Part shown: positions 33,036-39,506 of the stretch, in pieces | Layout of the letters: each line of letters opens with the position of its first letter | How positions within the stretch are numbered: position 1 is the first letter of the stretch | Assembly (NCBI RefSeq): GCF_017742835.1 | Contig: NZ_CP072392.1 | Coordinates: forward strand, 3,098,387 to 3,162,386 | Reading direction: 5' to 3' | DNA length: 64,000 bases | Source of the DNA: Aquabacter sp. L1I39 | GTDB taxonomy: Bacteria > Pseudomonadota > Alphaproteobacteria > Rhizobiales > Xanthobacteraceae | The notes under the pieces: generated by a model | What the model was told of the DNA's origin: nothing | Database searches by the model: none | Seen by the model: only the letters and a program-made list of their open reading frames with translations | Made by a program: the position numbers and the translations under genes

Positions 33036-34270
33036 GCCGCCCTCCCGCTCAGATGCCGCCCCAGCAGCACGTCGTTGAAATCGAACCCCTCCGGCGGCCA
33101 GGCCACCGTTACCAGCCGACCCGGCGCGGCGTGGCGGCTGACGGCGCGGTCCATGGCGCAGCGGGTGGTGAAGGGGTCGCTGTCGCCGTCCCCCAGCAGG
33201 ATGAGGTGGGTGATGCGCGCAGGCACATGCATGGCCGCGCTGCCCTCCGCAGAGACGGGGCCGGGCACGCAGGTGGGCCGGCTGCGGCCGGCCTTGTCCA
33301 CCGTGCGCACGGTGGGGTGCATCACGCTCGCCGCCGCCGCGCCGGCCAGGTTGCCAAGGCTGATACCGGCGACGAAATCAATGCCCGCCGCGCGCCCCTC
33401 GCGCGCCATGGCCTCCCAGGCCGAAAGCGTGGTTTCGATCCCCTCGCCGGAAATCTGCCGGGTGACCTCACCCTCGCTCTTGCCGCGCACCAGCCAGAGG
33501 CGCCCGCCGCGCAGGGAGCCGCGCACCTTCTTGGCGGGCAGTTCCTCGCCCGTGTCAGGGTCGAAGACCAGCGCCTTGCCCTTGGGCTGGGCCAGATCGA
33601 GCCAGGTGATATGCAGGCCCGCAAAAGTGTCGTCGGCGCCGATGATGGCCGCCAGCATGGCCGGCCCGCGATGGATGATGCGCCCCACTTTCGCCCCGCG
33701 CTCATCCTCCACCGAGCCGTGCCAGAAGGGCATGTCGGGAAGGAAGCGCAGCGCGCCCCCCGGCGGCAGGCCGATGCTCCGCCGCCCCAGATAGGCTTCC
33801 ACCGGGGTGCCCGCCGGCGGCCAAGCCGTGCGCCAATGCGCCCACAGCGTGCGCCGCTCCCGCTCGCGGAAGGCGTTGTGGGATGCCTCCCGCTTCGCCT
33901 CGGCGGCGCGCCGCTCCTGCGCCCGCGCGGCCAATTCTTCGGCGCTCAGGCGCTGGCCCTCGCCGCGCGGCGCCGGCACGCCGGTGAGCGTTTCGCACGC
34001 GCCCAGGAAATTGGCGCCGTCCAGATACTCCACCAGGGCGATGGCATCGCCGCCGCGCCCGGCCTTGCGGCAACACCAGATGTTGCGACGCAGGTTCACC
34101 CCGAACCGATCCGTCCCGCCGCAGACGGGGCAGGGCCCCACCAGCTCGGTGCCCGCCCGGCGCAGCGAGATGCCCCGGCGCTCCAGCACGTCGGCGACGC
34201 TCACGGCGCGCGCTTCTTCCACCCAGGCGGTGAAGGCGGCGTCTTGGGCGGCATCGGCGGCGGGGCTCAT
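33032..34270 (-). CDS. CHC2 zinc-finger / Toprim primase
   Basis: Product of 412 residues. CPVCGGTDRFGVN with CCRKAGRGGDAIALVEYLDG makes the zinc finger (about residues 45-80). A linker of charged helices (AQERRAAEAKREASHNAFRE) leads to the DUF7146 segment (PVEAYLGRRSIGLPPGGALR, RFLPDMPFWHG) and a Toprim domain with SGEGIETTLSAWE (acidic Glu) and LILLGDGDSD (DxD). It should make RNA primers for phage replication with the DUF5906 helicase two genes later. ATGA overlap with the DUF4326 gene upstream. Confidence 0.92.
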   Translation of the reverse strand: MSPAADAAQDAAFTAWVEEARAVSVADVLERRGISLRRAGTELVGPCPVCGGTDRFGVNLRRNIWCCRKAGRGGDAIALVEYLDGANFLGACETLTGVPAPRGEGQRLSAEELAARAQERRAAEAKREASHNAFRERERRTLWAHWRTAWPPAGTPVEAYLGRRSIGLPPGGALRFLPDMPFWHGSVEDERGAKVGRIIHRGPAMLAAIIGADDTFAGLHITWLDLAQPKGKALVFDPDTGEELPAKKVRGSLRGGRLWLVRGKSEGEVTRQISGEGIETTLSAWEAMAREGRAAGIDFVAGISLGNLAGAAAASVMHPTVRTVDKAGRSRPTCVPGPVSAEGSAAMHVPARITHLILLGDGDSDPFTTRCAMDRAVSRHAAPGRLVTVAWPPEGFDFNDVLLGRHLSGRAA

Positions 34271-34614
34271 GGCAAGGCCTCGCACACCGGCCCGTTGGCC
34301 AGCGCCAGCAGCACATCCGCGTGGCAAGGTTCAATCAGCCCGCACCAGCAGGCGAGATCCTTGCCGCGCAGATGCGCCAGATGGATGAGGATGCGCGCCC
34401 GCGCCTGTTCCTGCTCCATCACACCGGCGCTGCAGGTGAGGCAGACATGGCCGGCCATCAAGGCCCGGAAGCGCACGACGCACTCCGCCGCCGTGCCGTC
34501 CCGCCCCACCACATAGGGATTGCCATAGACCGTGGAGCGATCGACCTTCACGGCATTGTCCGGCATGCGCCAGCCCTTGGCGCGGGAGAGGCGGATGCGC
34601 TTCGGCTGGCTCAT
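34267..34614 (-). CDS. DUF4326 protein
   Basis: Product of 115 residues. MSQPKRIRLSRAKGWRMPDN and VYGNPYVVGRDG at the start and LACWCGLIEPCHADVLLALA near the end make the DUF4326 signature (Asn-Pro, then Cys-Trp-Cys and Pro-Cys-His). Possible zinc or nucleotide binding; function unknown in phages. Overlaps the primase start by 4 bases. Confidence 0.85.
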   Translation of the reverse strand: MSQPKRIRLSRAKGWRMPDNAVKVDRSTVYGNPYVVGRDGTAAECVVRFRALMAGHVCLTCSAGVMEQEQARARILIHLAHLRGKDLACWCGLIEPCHADVLLALANGPVCEALP

Positions 34615-34850
34615 GGCGCGACCCTCCGCAATTCCCGGCGCAGCGCCGCGCGCTCCGCTTCGGTCCACAGCCGCCCCGAGGCCGTCATGCCGGCCAGGGC
34701 ATCGCGCACGCGGCGGTGCGAGAGGTGCAGCAGGCGGGCAATGGCGCTGATGCTCCAGCCGCGTGCCCGCAGGCGCCGCGCCACGGGCGCGCGGCGGCGG
34801 AAATAGCTGCTCCGGCGCAGCACCAGGACAGGGCGGCGGGTGGTGCCCAT
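34611..34850 (-). CDS. Small helix-turn-helix protein
   Basis: Product of 79 residues, very Arg-rich. ARGWSISAIARLLHLSHRRV is a helix-turn-helix (SISAIARLLHLSHRRVRDAL). ATGA overlap with the DUF4326 gene. Probably a DNA-binding regulator of the leftward early operon or a helper in replication. Confidence 0.65.
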   Translation of the reverse strand: MGTTRRPVLVLRRSSYFRRRAPVARRLRARGWSISAIARLLHLSHRRVRDALAGMTASGRLWTEAERAALRRELRRVAP

Positions 34851-35342
34851 TCACCCCTCCTTCACGCCAGAAAGGTTGCGCCCCGCGCGGGCCACCACAT
34901 CCTGCAGGCGGGCCTTGGCCTTGCGGATTTCGGCGCGCTCGCGCGGGGTCACCACGCCATCGGCGAGCGCGGCGCCATAGGTGCCGGAGACGGCCGCCGC
35001 GGCGGCGGTGAAATCCGCCATGTCGCGAATGTGCATGCCGGCATCCGCCTCCGGCCCCTCTGCCTCGGTGATGGGCACCAGGCGGTGGCCGGTCAGCGCC
35101 GCAAGGGCGCGGGCGAACACCGGCTTCTGCGTGGTGAATTCCAGCAGCGCCACCACCTCCAGCGGCATCAGGTCGGCATGGGCATCGCCCTGCCAGCGGC
35201 TGATCTGCCCGGCCGAATAGCCGGTCAGCTGCTCCACCCGCTGCGGCCCGGTGGAACCGGGCACCACAGCAGCGGCGACGGCGGCACGCGCGGTGTGCTT
35301 GAGGAGGGGGATGATCCCGTCAGGCAAAAGGGTGGTGTCCAC
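34851..35342 (-). CDS. Phage regulatory protein CII-like (CP76 family)
   Basis: Product of 163 residues. VEQLTGYSAGQISRWQGDAH near residue 38 is an HTH-like motif; ADLMPLEVVALLEFTTQKPV and FARALAALTGHRLVPI follow, then a helical tail (VTPRERAEIRKAKARLQDVV). This layout matches the phage regulatory CII family (CP76), which controls the lysogeny choice. It is in the position of cII in lambda-like early operons, leftward from the Cro-like gene. The family name is from memory of the pattern. Confidence 0.7.
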   Translation of the reverse strand: MDTTLLPDGIIPLLKHTARAAVAAAVVPGSTGPQRVEQLTGYSAGQISRWQGDAHADLMPLEVVALLEFTTQKPVFARALAALTGHRLVPITEAEGPEADAGMHIRDMADFTAAAAAVSGTYGAALADGVVTPRERAEIRKAKARLQDVVARAGRNLSGVKEG

Positions 35343-35407
35343 GAAAAAAGCTCCTGTGCTTTTTCGTTCTGAAAGCGGGGGTGGGGTGAGAGAGTGAGCC
35401 CGTCAGA

Positions 35408-35578
35408 TCACGGGGGCGGGCGGGGTGGTTTCACCGGCTCCACCGAATACAGGGGAAGCCCGTCATGCATGCCGACGAAACCGCACTGCGGGCAGTGGAA
35501 GGCCGGACCGGCAACGCCCTGCGCCTCCCCCTCCCGCGCAGCAGAGATTGCGCTATTGTGGTGGAGGCGGGCTGTCAC
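35408..35578 (-). CDS. Possible small zinc-ribbon protein (low confidence)
   Basis: A 56-codon frame from a GTG at 35578, with AFHCPQCGFVGMHDGLPLYS in the middle, a CxxC pair of the zinc-ribbon type. The frame stays open to 35902, where an ATG follows a good AGGAGG, but that longer version lies antisense to the better-supported gene at 35630-35881. The hairpin GGCGGGCTG / CAGCCCGCC at 35568-35589 covers the start. Offered as a possibility only. Confidence 0.25.
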   Translation of the reverse strand: MTARLHHNSAISAAREGEAQGVAGPAFHCPQCGFVGMHDGLPLYSVEPVKPPRPPP

Positions 35579-35629
35579 AACCAGCCCGCCCCCGTCCTTC
35601 CCCGCGCCCGAAACGCACGGAGACGAACC

Positions 35630-35881
35630 ATGGTCAAAAGCGACGGCATCGACGCCACCATCGCCTTCAATTGCCAGGAATGCGGGGGAACCGTCCTCGT
35701 CCTCTCCAACGGCAAAACCGACGATTCCATTGCCAAATGCGAGGCCTGCGGCTTCGAGTTCGGCCGATGGGCCGACCTGAAAGCTCAATTCAAGGCCGAT
35801 GCCCGACAGCAGGTCGTCAGCGCCGCCCGCAACCGCCTCCGCGCTGCCCTGCGAGGTCAGAAGGGCATCAAGATCAAATAG
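35630..35881 (+). CDS. Small zinc-ribbon protein
   Basis: Product of 83 residues on the plus strand. FNCQECGGTVLVLSNGKTDD followed by AKCEACGFEFG makes two CxxC knuckles of a zinc ribbon near residues 15-43; the C-terminal 35 residues are a basic helix (QVVSAARNRLRAALRGQKG). GGAG lies 7 bases before the ATG. It faces against the leftward early operon and so is probably expressed in the lysogen, with the gene at 35957. Confidence 0.65.
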   Translation: MVKSDGIDATIAFNCQECGGTVLVLSNGKTDDSIAKCEACGFEFGRWADLKAQFKADARQQVVSAARNRLRAALRGQKGIKIK

Positions 35882-35897
35882 GAGATGCGTGATCCGG

Positions 35898-35929
35898 GTC
35901 ATGCGGCCTCCTGGCTGTCTGCCGGGGCG
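35898..35929. repeat. Direct repeat, copy 1 (32 bp, 29 identical)
   Basis: GTCATGC, then GCCTCCTGGCTGTCTG, then GGGGCG, matched in copy 2 at 36572-36603 with three differences. On the minus strand it contains AGGAGG followed by ATGACC. The two copies bracket the plus-strand gene at 35957-36538. Confidence 0.8.
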
Positions 35930-35956
35930 AAGCCCAAGAGAAAAGGGGAACGCATC

Positions 35957-36538
35957 ATGCAAGGGGTGGAAGGGTCGGTGACCCAGGTCATCGCCATCGT
36001 CGGCGCCATCAGCGGGCTGCTCGGCACGTTCCTCGCCAGTTGGGCGAGGTGGGAGCAGATCAAGGAAGCCAGGCAGCGCCGGGCGGCGGCCTTGCCGCGC
36101 GTCGAGGCTGACATAGGGGAGGGCGAGGGCGAGTGGCACCGGCTCGTCCTCACCTTCCGCCCGCGCGAAGGCGAGCGATACAAGGTCGAGAGCGTGAAGG
36201 TCGAAAAGGGGTATCGCATCGCCGGCACCACCTACGAGACCCGGAATGTGGAGCGGTCGGCGCCATTCAACTCATCGTTCTGGGAAGAACGGACACGCCC
36301 CGAGGTCACGGCGATCTCGGTTCCGCATCCAGACCCCACGACCGCCGACGAGACACTGACAATCGCATACGAGCCAGCGGGCAAAAGACCCTCGTACAGC
36401 TTGTGGATCTCCGGCCCGCTGATGGACGGGCGGACAGCCATCGAACCACCCATCAAGCTCAGTTGCAGATGGATTTCCCGCACCAGGGAACGGTTCGAAA
36501 TCAGGGTGATCGCAAGCCACGCGATGGCGGCAGACTGA
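35957..36538 (+). CDS. Hypothetical protein with N-terminal membrane anchor (cassette gene)
   Basis: Product of 193 residues. AGGGGA lies 9 bases before the ATG. One hydrophobic segment (VTQVIAIVGAISGLLGTFLA) is followed by a basic stretch (EARQRRAAALPRV) and a beta-rich domain (WHRLVLTFRPREGERYKVES, VTAISVPHPDPTTADETLTI). It sits exactly between two 32-bp direct repeats, on the strand opposite to the early operon and downstream-facing towards the repressor, so it is probably a moron expressed in the lysogen. An immunity or exclusion role is plausible but not shown. The second half has less extreme codon bias than neighbours. Confidence 0.6.
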   Translation: MQGVEGSVTQVIAIVGAISGLLGTFLASWARWEQIKEARQRRAAALPRVEADIGEGEGEWHRLVLTFRPREGERYKVESVKVEKGYRIAGTTYETRNVERSAPFNSSFWEERTRPEVTAISVPHPDPTTADETLTIAYEPAGKRPSYSLWISGPLMDGRTAIEPPIKLSCRWISRTRERFEIRVIASHAMAAD

Positions 36539-36576
36539 ACCGCCAGCAGAAGCCAGAGGATATGAATGTCGGTCAT
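36232..36576 (-). CDS. Possible membrane protein coupled to the Cro-like gene (low confidence)
   Basis: A 114-residue frame starting MTDIHILWLLLAVQSAAIAW, with one membrane segment. Its ATG overlaps the Cro-like gene's stop (ATGA), and an AGGAGG lies 5 bases upstream, which are good signs. Against it, most of the frame is antisense to the gene at 35957-36538. The two frames may both be real, or one is a shadow. Confidence 0.35.
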   Translation of the reverse strand: MTDIHILWLLLAVQSAAIAWLAITLISNRSLVREIHLQLSLMGGSMAVRPSISGPEIHKLYEGLLPAGSYAIVSVSSAVVGSGCGTEIAVTSGRVRSSQNDELNGADRSTFRVS

Positions 36577-36603
36577 GCTGCCTCCTGGCTGTCTGTGGGG
36601 GCG
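36572..36603. repeat. Direct repeat, copy 2 (32 bp, 29 identical)
   Basis: Second copy of the repeat at 35898-35929. Here it encodes the last residues (DSQEAA) and stop of the Cro-like gene and the ribosome site of the frame after it. Confidence 0.8.
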
Positions 36604-36824
36604 GGGCGGGTGATGCCCTCGGGCCAATCTGCACCTTCCGGCCAGTTGGCCGAAAACCACTGAACCGCGCGTGCGGTGCGCCTGACCCCCATGTCCCCGC
36701 CCAACCGGAGCGCCGCTATGCGCTTTCCATCCTGGAAAACGCGCGTGCTGACAGTCGTTTCCGCCAGCCCTGTGGCTGCGGAATAGGCATCGAAGATGCG
36801 AAGGAGGGTGTCGATGGATGTCAT
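36573..36824 (-). CDS. Cro-like early regulator (putative)
   Basis: Product of 83 residues starting MTSIDTLLRIFDAYSAATGL. LAETTVSTRVFQDGKRIAAL resembles an HTH followed by a wing, and RTARAVQWFSANWPEG is a helical end; proteins with this pattern are, as I recall, common beside phage repressors in Rhizobiales. The predicted promoter -10 lies only 11 bases before the ATG, so translation may be leaderless. It is divergent from the repressor, with three operators between them, as cro is from cI in lambda. Confidence 0.65.
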   Translation of the reverse strand: MTSIDTLLRIFDAYSAATGLAETTVSTRVFQDGKRIAALRLGGDMGVRRTARAVQWFSANWPEGADWPEGITRPAPTDSQEAA

Positions 36825-36834
36825 GGCGGGATGC

Positions 36835-36864
36835 ACTATGCGGGACATATCCCGCTCATGTCAA
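36835..36864 (-). promoter_or_regulatory. Leftward early promoter (PR-like)
   Basis: On the minus strand, TTGACA (36864-36859), an 18-base spacer and CATAGT (36840-36835). The spacer contains the operator GGGATATGTCCC. Repressor bound there would block polymerase, which is what a PR-type promoter needs. Confidence 0.7.
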
Positions 36865-36913
36865 TGGGACATGTCCCGGTCGCTACAACCCAGTGAAGCG
36901 GGAACAATCCCGC
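36840..36913. promoter_or_regulatory. Repressor operators, left cluster (three dyads)
   Basis: Three inverted repeats: GCGGGACATATCCCGC (36840-36855), GGGACATGTCCC (36866-36877) and GCGGGAACAATCCCGC (36898-36913). Centres are 24 and 34 bases apart. The first lies in the leftward promoter spacer, the third ends 2 bases before the repressor ATG and could give autoregulation. The same dyad recurs at 37769-37813. Confidence 0.8.
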
Positions 36914-36915
36914 TC

Positions 36916-37575
36916 ATGTATAACGCTGCCATATACCGCAGGATCACTGATCGCCTGACCGCGCTCGGCAAAACCGCAAACGCGGTCTGCATCGCCGCCG
37001 GGCTCGGCCGTGACGTGATTAGGGACATCCATCGCAAACCGAAAATCCTTCCTCGGATCGACACCCTCGCGACTCTCGCGGTTGAGTTGGGGACGACGCC
37101 CGAGTGGCTGGCGTTCGGCCGAGGCGCGGAAGACCCCGCAGCCCTGCAGGCGTCTGTTCGCGCGATCCCGCTTGTCTCTTGGGTTGCGGCCTCTGCTTTT
37201 GCCGCCGCCGATGTCTCAGCCGCGCCAGGCGAGGAGTGGCCCACTGTCGAAGTGGCGGGGCTCCCAGCCGGCGACTATTTCGCGCTGACTGTGCAAGGCG
37301 ATTCCATGAACCGTATTGCGGTTCATCATTCCACCATCATTGTCCGTCGAACGGACCGCACCCTTGTTGATCGCGGGTTCTATGTGTTTGTGAGCGAAGA
37401 GGGTTCCACCTTCAAGCGATATCGCGCCAAGGATGGACCTCCGAGGCTTGAGCCCTACTCCACCAACAGCGCCCACGAAACCATTTTCCCCAATGGGGAA
37501 GTCCGCGTTGTGGGGCGCGTCGCGCGGGTCATCACCGACCTCTATTCGCCCTCGGTTTCCCGCTCCCCCACCTGA
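36916..37575 (+). CDS. CI-like repressor (HTH plus S24 peptidase domain)
   Basis: Product of 219 residues. N-terminal XRE-type HTH (residues about 12-50: NAVCIAAGLGRDVIRDIHRK). A linker, then the LexA/S24 domain: IPLVSWVAASAFAAADVS, LTVQGDSMNR (catalytic Ser) and STFKRYR (catalytic Lys). It should hold lysogeny by binding the five dyads on both sides. At the usual self-cleavage site of such repressors (Ala-Gly in SWVxAG) this protein reads SWVAAS, so cleavage may be altered. Start chosen at ATG 36916 just after an operator; no strong ribosome site is seen. Confidence 0.88.
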   Translation: MYNAAIYRRITDRLTALGKTANAVCIAAGLGRDVIRDIHRKPKILPRIDTLATLAVELGTTPEWLAFGRGAEDPAALQASVRAIPLVSWVAASAFAAADVSAAPGEEWPTVEVAGLPAGDYFALTVQGDSMNRIAVHHSTIIVRRTDRTLVDRGFYVFVSEEGSTFKRYRAKDGPPRLEPYSTNSAHETIFPNGEVRVVGRVARVITDLYSPSVSRSPT

Positions 37576-37712
37576 CGCCGGTCGGTGAAAGTGAAATTTC
37601 GCTCGTCCTTCGCGCGAATTGGGTATTTCCCGGGCCACACTCGCAGCGGGCCTGTTATGAAGTCCAAGCGCAGTATGACCGCGCGGTCAGCCGTTTTGTT
37701 TCCATTTTTCAT
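37542..37712 (-). CDS. Small protein between repressor and rightward operators
   Basis: A 56-residue frame, MKNGNKTADRAVILRLDFIT, continuing with GPLRVWPGKYPIRAKDERNF. AGGAGG lies 8-10 bases before the ATG, one of the best ribosome sites in the region. It overlaps the last 34 bases of the repressor gene, in antisense. The product is basic at the start and beta-like in the middle. No family recognised. It might be an anti-repressor or immunity-region peptide; its transcript would oppose the repressor mRNA. Confidence 0.45.
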   Translation of the reverse strand: MKNGNKTADRAVILRLDFITGPLRVWPGKYPIRAKDERNFTFTDRRQVGERETEGE

Positions 37713-37768
37713 AGAGACCCCCTCCTAAACGCAGGGTAGCACGGCAACGGGCTTCGTTCGCCCAGAAA

Positions 37769-37813
37769 GCGGGACATATCCCTCTTTCACACTTGACGCG
37801 GGACATATCCCGC
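37769..37813. promoter_or_regulatory. Repressor operators, right cluster (two dyads)
   Basis: GCGGGACATATCCCT (37769-37783) and GCGGGACATATCCCGC (37798-37813), centres 29 bases apart. The second is identical to the dyad at 36840-36855 and fills the spacer of the rightward promoter. Confidence 0.8.
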
Positions 37814-37821
37814 TTTAGCGT
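37793..37821 (+). promoter_or_regulatory. Rightward early promoter (PL-like)
   Basis: TTGACG (37793-37798), a 17-base spacer made of the operator dyad, and TAGCGT (37816-37821; weak -10). It lies 33 bases before the GTG of the first rightward gene. Same architecture as the leftward promoter, which supports both calls. Confidence 0.6.
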
Positions 37822-37853
37822 TACCCCCCATCAACCCAGATGGGGAGCCACCC

Positions 37854-38300
37854 GTGACAATCTCCTATTCCGCGCAGGGGCCGGGCGCCCTGCATTTTGC
37901 CGTGGGCGACGTGGTGCGCTGCGTCGACACGTGCGGCATGCCCAAGGACAGCCCGCTCATCCGGGGGCACATCTATACGGTGCGCGCCATCGAGGGCGAC
38001 GAAGCCGCGCCCGCCGCGCTGCGCTTTCCTCTGGTGCACCTCCATGGCATCGAAGGTGGCTATGGCGCCTTCCGCTTTGTGAAGGTGGAAGAGGCGCCGC
38101 CCGCCGCGCCGCAGGCCGATCCCTTGCCCGTCCGCATGGCTCAGGTGATGCGCGAAAAGGCCGCCGAGACCGGCGCCTGCGATGCGCACGATCTCCTCGC
38201 CGCCGGATTCTCCCAGGCCGAAATCATCGCTTATGGCTATGAGGCCACCCTCATCGCCCACGGCGCCCCCGCCCAGCCTACCGAACAGGTGGCGGCATGA
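37854..38300 (+). CDS. First gene of the rightward early operon, hypothetical
   Basis: Product of 148 residues from a GTG with GGGGAG 6 bases upstream. FAVGDVVRCVDTCGMPKDSP and LIRGHIYTVRAIEG form an SH3-like or KOW-like beta unit often seen in small phage proteins, followed by a helical C-terminus with AHDLLAAGFSQAEIIAYGYE, similar to a UBA-like helix bundle. Function unknown. Directly controlled by the PL-like promoter. Confidence 0.7.
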   Translation: MTISYSAQGPGALHFAVGDVVRCVDTCGMPKDSPLIRGHIYTVRAIEGDEAAPAALRFPLVHLHGIEGGYGAFRFVKVEEAPPAAPQADPLPVRMAQVMREKAAETGACDAHDLLAAGFSQAEIIAYGYEATLIAHGAPAQPTEQVAA

Positions 38301-38455
38301 GCACGCTGCGCGATCATGCGCGGTGTGTCCTTGTGGGCCTCGCGCTCGGCTACGTGACCGCCTTCATCTGCGCCGGCGCCGTGATCGGCTTCAAGGCCGG
38401 CACCTGGCTGGTGGGGCCGCTGCACATCACCACCATCGAGCAGCCCACCCCCTGA
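38297..38455 (+). CDS. Small single-pass membrane protein
   Basis: Product of 52 residues, MSTLRDHARCVLVGLALGYV, with a hydrophobic stretch from residue 10 to 31 and a short tail (GPLHITTIEQPTP). The ATG overlaps the previous stop (ATGA). No family recognised; it is too short for a clear role. Confidence 0.6.
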   Translation: MSTLRDHARCVLVGLALGYVTAFICAGAVIGFKAGTWLVGPLHITTIEQPTP

Positions 38456-38509
38456 TTTCAGGCGCACCGCTTGGCGCACCACACCCCTTCACACCCTGGA
38501 GACCTGACC

Positions 38510-38815
38510 ATGAGCACCGCCTATAAGCCCGTTCTTGTCACCACCGCCCACAAGGGCGTGTTCGCCGGCCTGGTGCCGGAGGATGCCGATCTTTCCGCCA
38601 AGACGCTGGCGCTGAAAGACGCCCGCATGGCCATCTATTGGGGCACGACGCGCGGCGTGATGGAGCTGGCGCGTACCGGCCCCACGCCCTCCAGCCGCAT
38701 CAGTTTGCCGGCGGACATTCCCGTGCTGCATGACGTGACGGCGGTGTTCGCCATCACGCCGGAAGCCTGGGCGAAGTGGGCCGCGCTCGACAGCACGGCC
38801 AAGGCGGCGGCCTGA
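38510..38815 (+). CDS. DUF6948-like small protein
   Basis: Product of 101 residues: YKPVLVTTAHKGVFAGLVPE, DARMAIYWGTTRGVMELART, SRISLPADIPVLHDVTAVFA. The NARxxIYWGTTxG pattern followed by an SRI and a valine-rich strand is what I recall of DUF6948 proteins in phages and prophages. Function unknown. GGAG lies upstream. The stop overlaps the next start (TGATG). Confidence 0.7.
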   Translation: MSTAYKPVLVTTAHKGVFAGLVPEDADLSAKTLALKDARMAIYWGTTRGVMELARTGPTPSSRISLPADIPVLHDVTAVFAITPEAWAKWAALDSTAKAAA

Positions 38816-39231
38816 TGGACCCGCTCGCCCGCATCATCACGGCGGACGATCTCATTCGCGGCGGCGCCTGCCGCGAAGGGGTCATGAAATCCGCCTCCCC
38901 CTCCTGGCCCGCCGCCTTCCCGGTGGCGGCCGCCCTGAAGGAGGCCGCGCGCCGCGGTGAATTCGACCTGGTGCGGGCGGCGCTCGATCTCAACGGCGAC
39001 GGCTACGGCGACGGCTACGGCTACGGCTACGGCTACGGCTACGGCTCCGGCTACGGCTTCGGCTCCGGCTACGGCTACGGCGACGGCGACGGCGACGGCT
39101 CCGGCGACGGCGACGGCTCCGGCGACGGCTACGGCTACGGCTACGGCTCCGGCTACGGCTTCGGCTCCGGCTACGGCTACGGCGACGGCGACGGCTCCGA
39201 CGACGGCTCCGACGACGGGGGCGCGCCATGA
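38815..39231 (+). CDS. Protein with long Gly-Tyr/Asp/Ser repeat tail
   Basis: Product of 138 residues. Residues 1-58 form a helical domain (ITADDLIRGGACREGVMKSA, then AALKEAARRGEFDLVRAALD). From residue 61 the chain is an unbroken run of Gly-X pairs, X being Tyr, Asp, Ser or Phe, encoded by GGC-NNN hexamers, ending SDDGSDDGGAP. The tail would be flexible and could phase-separate or bind nucleic acid or metal; that is speculation. Phage proteins with such GYGDG tails exist, role unknown. ATGA overlap with the next gene. Confidence 0.7.
   Translation: MDPLARIITADDLIRGGACREGVMKSASPSWPAAFPVAAALKEAARRGEFDLVRAALDLNGDGYGDGYGYGYGYGYGSGYGFGSGYGYGDGDGDGSGDGDGSGDGYGYGYGSGYGFGSGYGYGDGDGSDDGSDDGGAP
38995..39198 (+). 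repeat. Hexanucleotide repeat tract, 34 units
   Basis: Thirty-four in-frame hexamers of GGC plus TAC, GAC, TCC or TTC. A 66-base block at 39025-39090 is identical to 39127-39192, an offset of 102 bases, showing a recent internal duplication. Unit changes keep the frame, so length could vary without loss of the protein. Confidence 0.9.
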
Positions 39232-39506
39232 GCACGCTCGCCATCTTCCACCCACCCCAGGGGCTGGCGCTGGTGACGCGCCTGGTCTGGCAATCCTGCC
39301 GGGCCATGCGCGAGGCCATCCGCGCGGGGGACCGGTGCCGTGCGATCGGCATCGGTCAATGGCTCGCCAACACCCGCGATGCGCCGGAGTGCCCCGAACC
39401 TCTGCGCCGCACCATTGCCGGCGCCCTGGAAGACGCCCTCGCCACCTTCGGCGGGAGCGGCCCCGCGCTGGAGCCGCTCCAGAGCGATGATGGAGAGGTG
39501 GCATGA
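39228..39506 (+). CDS. Hypothetical protein of the early operon
   Basis: Product of 92 residues (MSTLAIFHPPQGLALVTRLV...), helical, with an acidic tail. ATGA overlaps on both sides, so strictly coupled in the operon. It contains SCRAMREAIRAGDRCRAIGI. No family recognised. Confidence 0.65.
   Translation: MSTLAIFHPPQGLALVTRLVWQSCRAMREAIRAGDRCRAIGIGQWLANTRDAPECPEPLRRTIAGALEDALATFGGSGPALEPLQSDDGEVA

Noticed and set aside
35408..35902. 164-residue minus-strand frame starting MTRITHLLFDLDALL after an AGGAGG
   Set aside because: It is antisense to the better-supported zinc-ribbon gene at 35630-35881, and the middle reads like a reverse-strand shadow rich in Gly/Asp/Val; only its last 56 codons are kept as a weak possibility.
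20185..37575. Large open frames on the strand opposite to head, tail and primase genes
   Set aside because: They follow from high G+C (few stops), lack ribosome sites and recognisable motifs, and are antisense to genes with clear family signatures.
38995..39198. Phase-variable on/off switch by hexamer slippage
   Set aside because: The repeat unit is six bases and stays in frame, so gain or loss changes tail length only and cannot switch the gene off.
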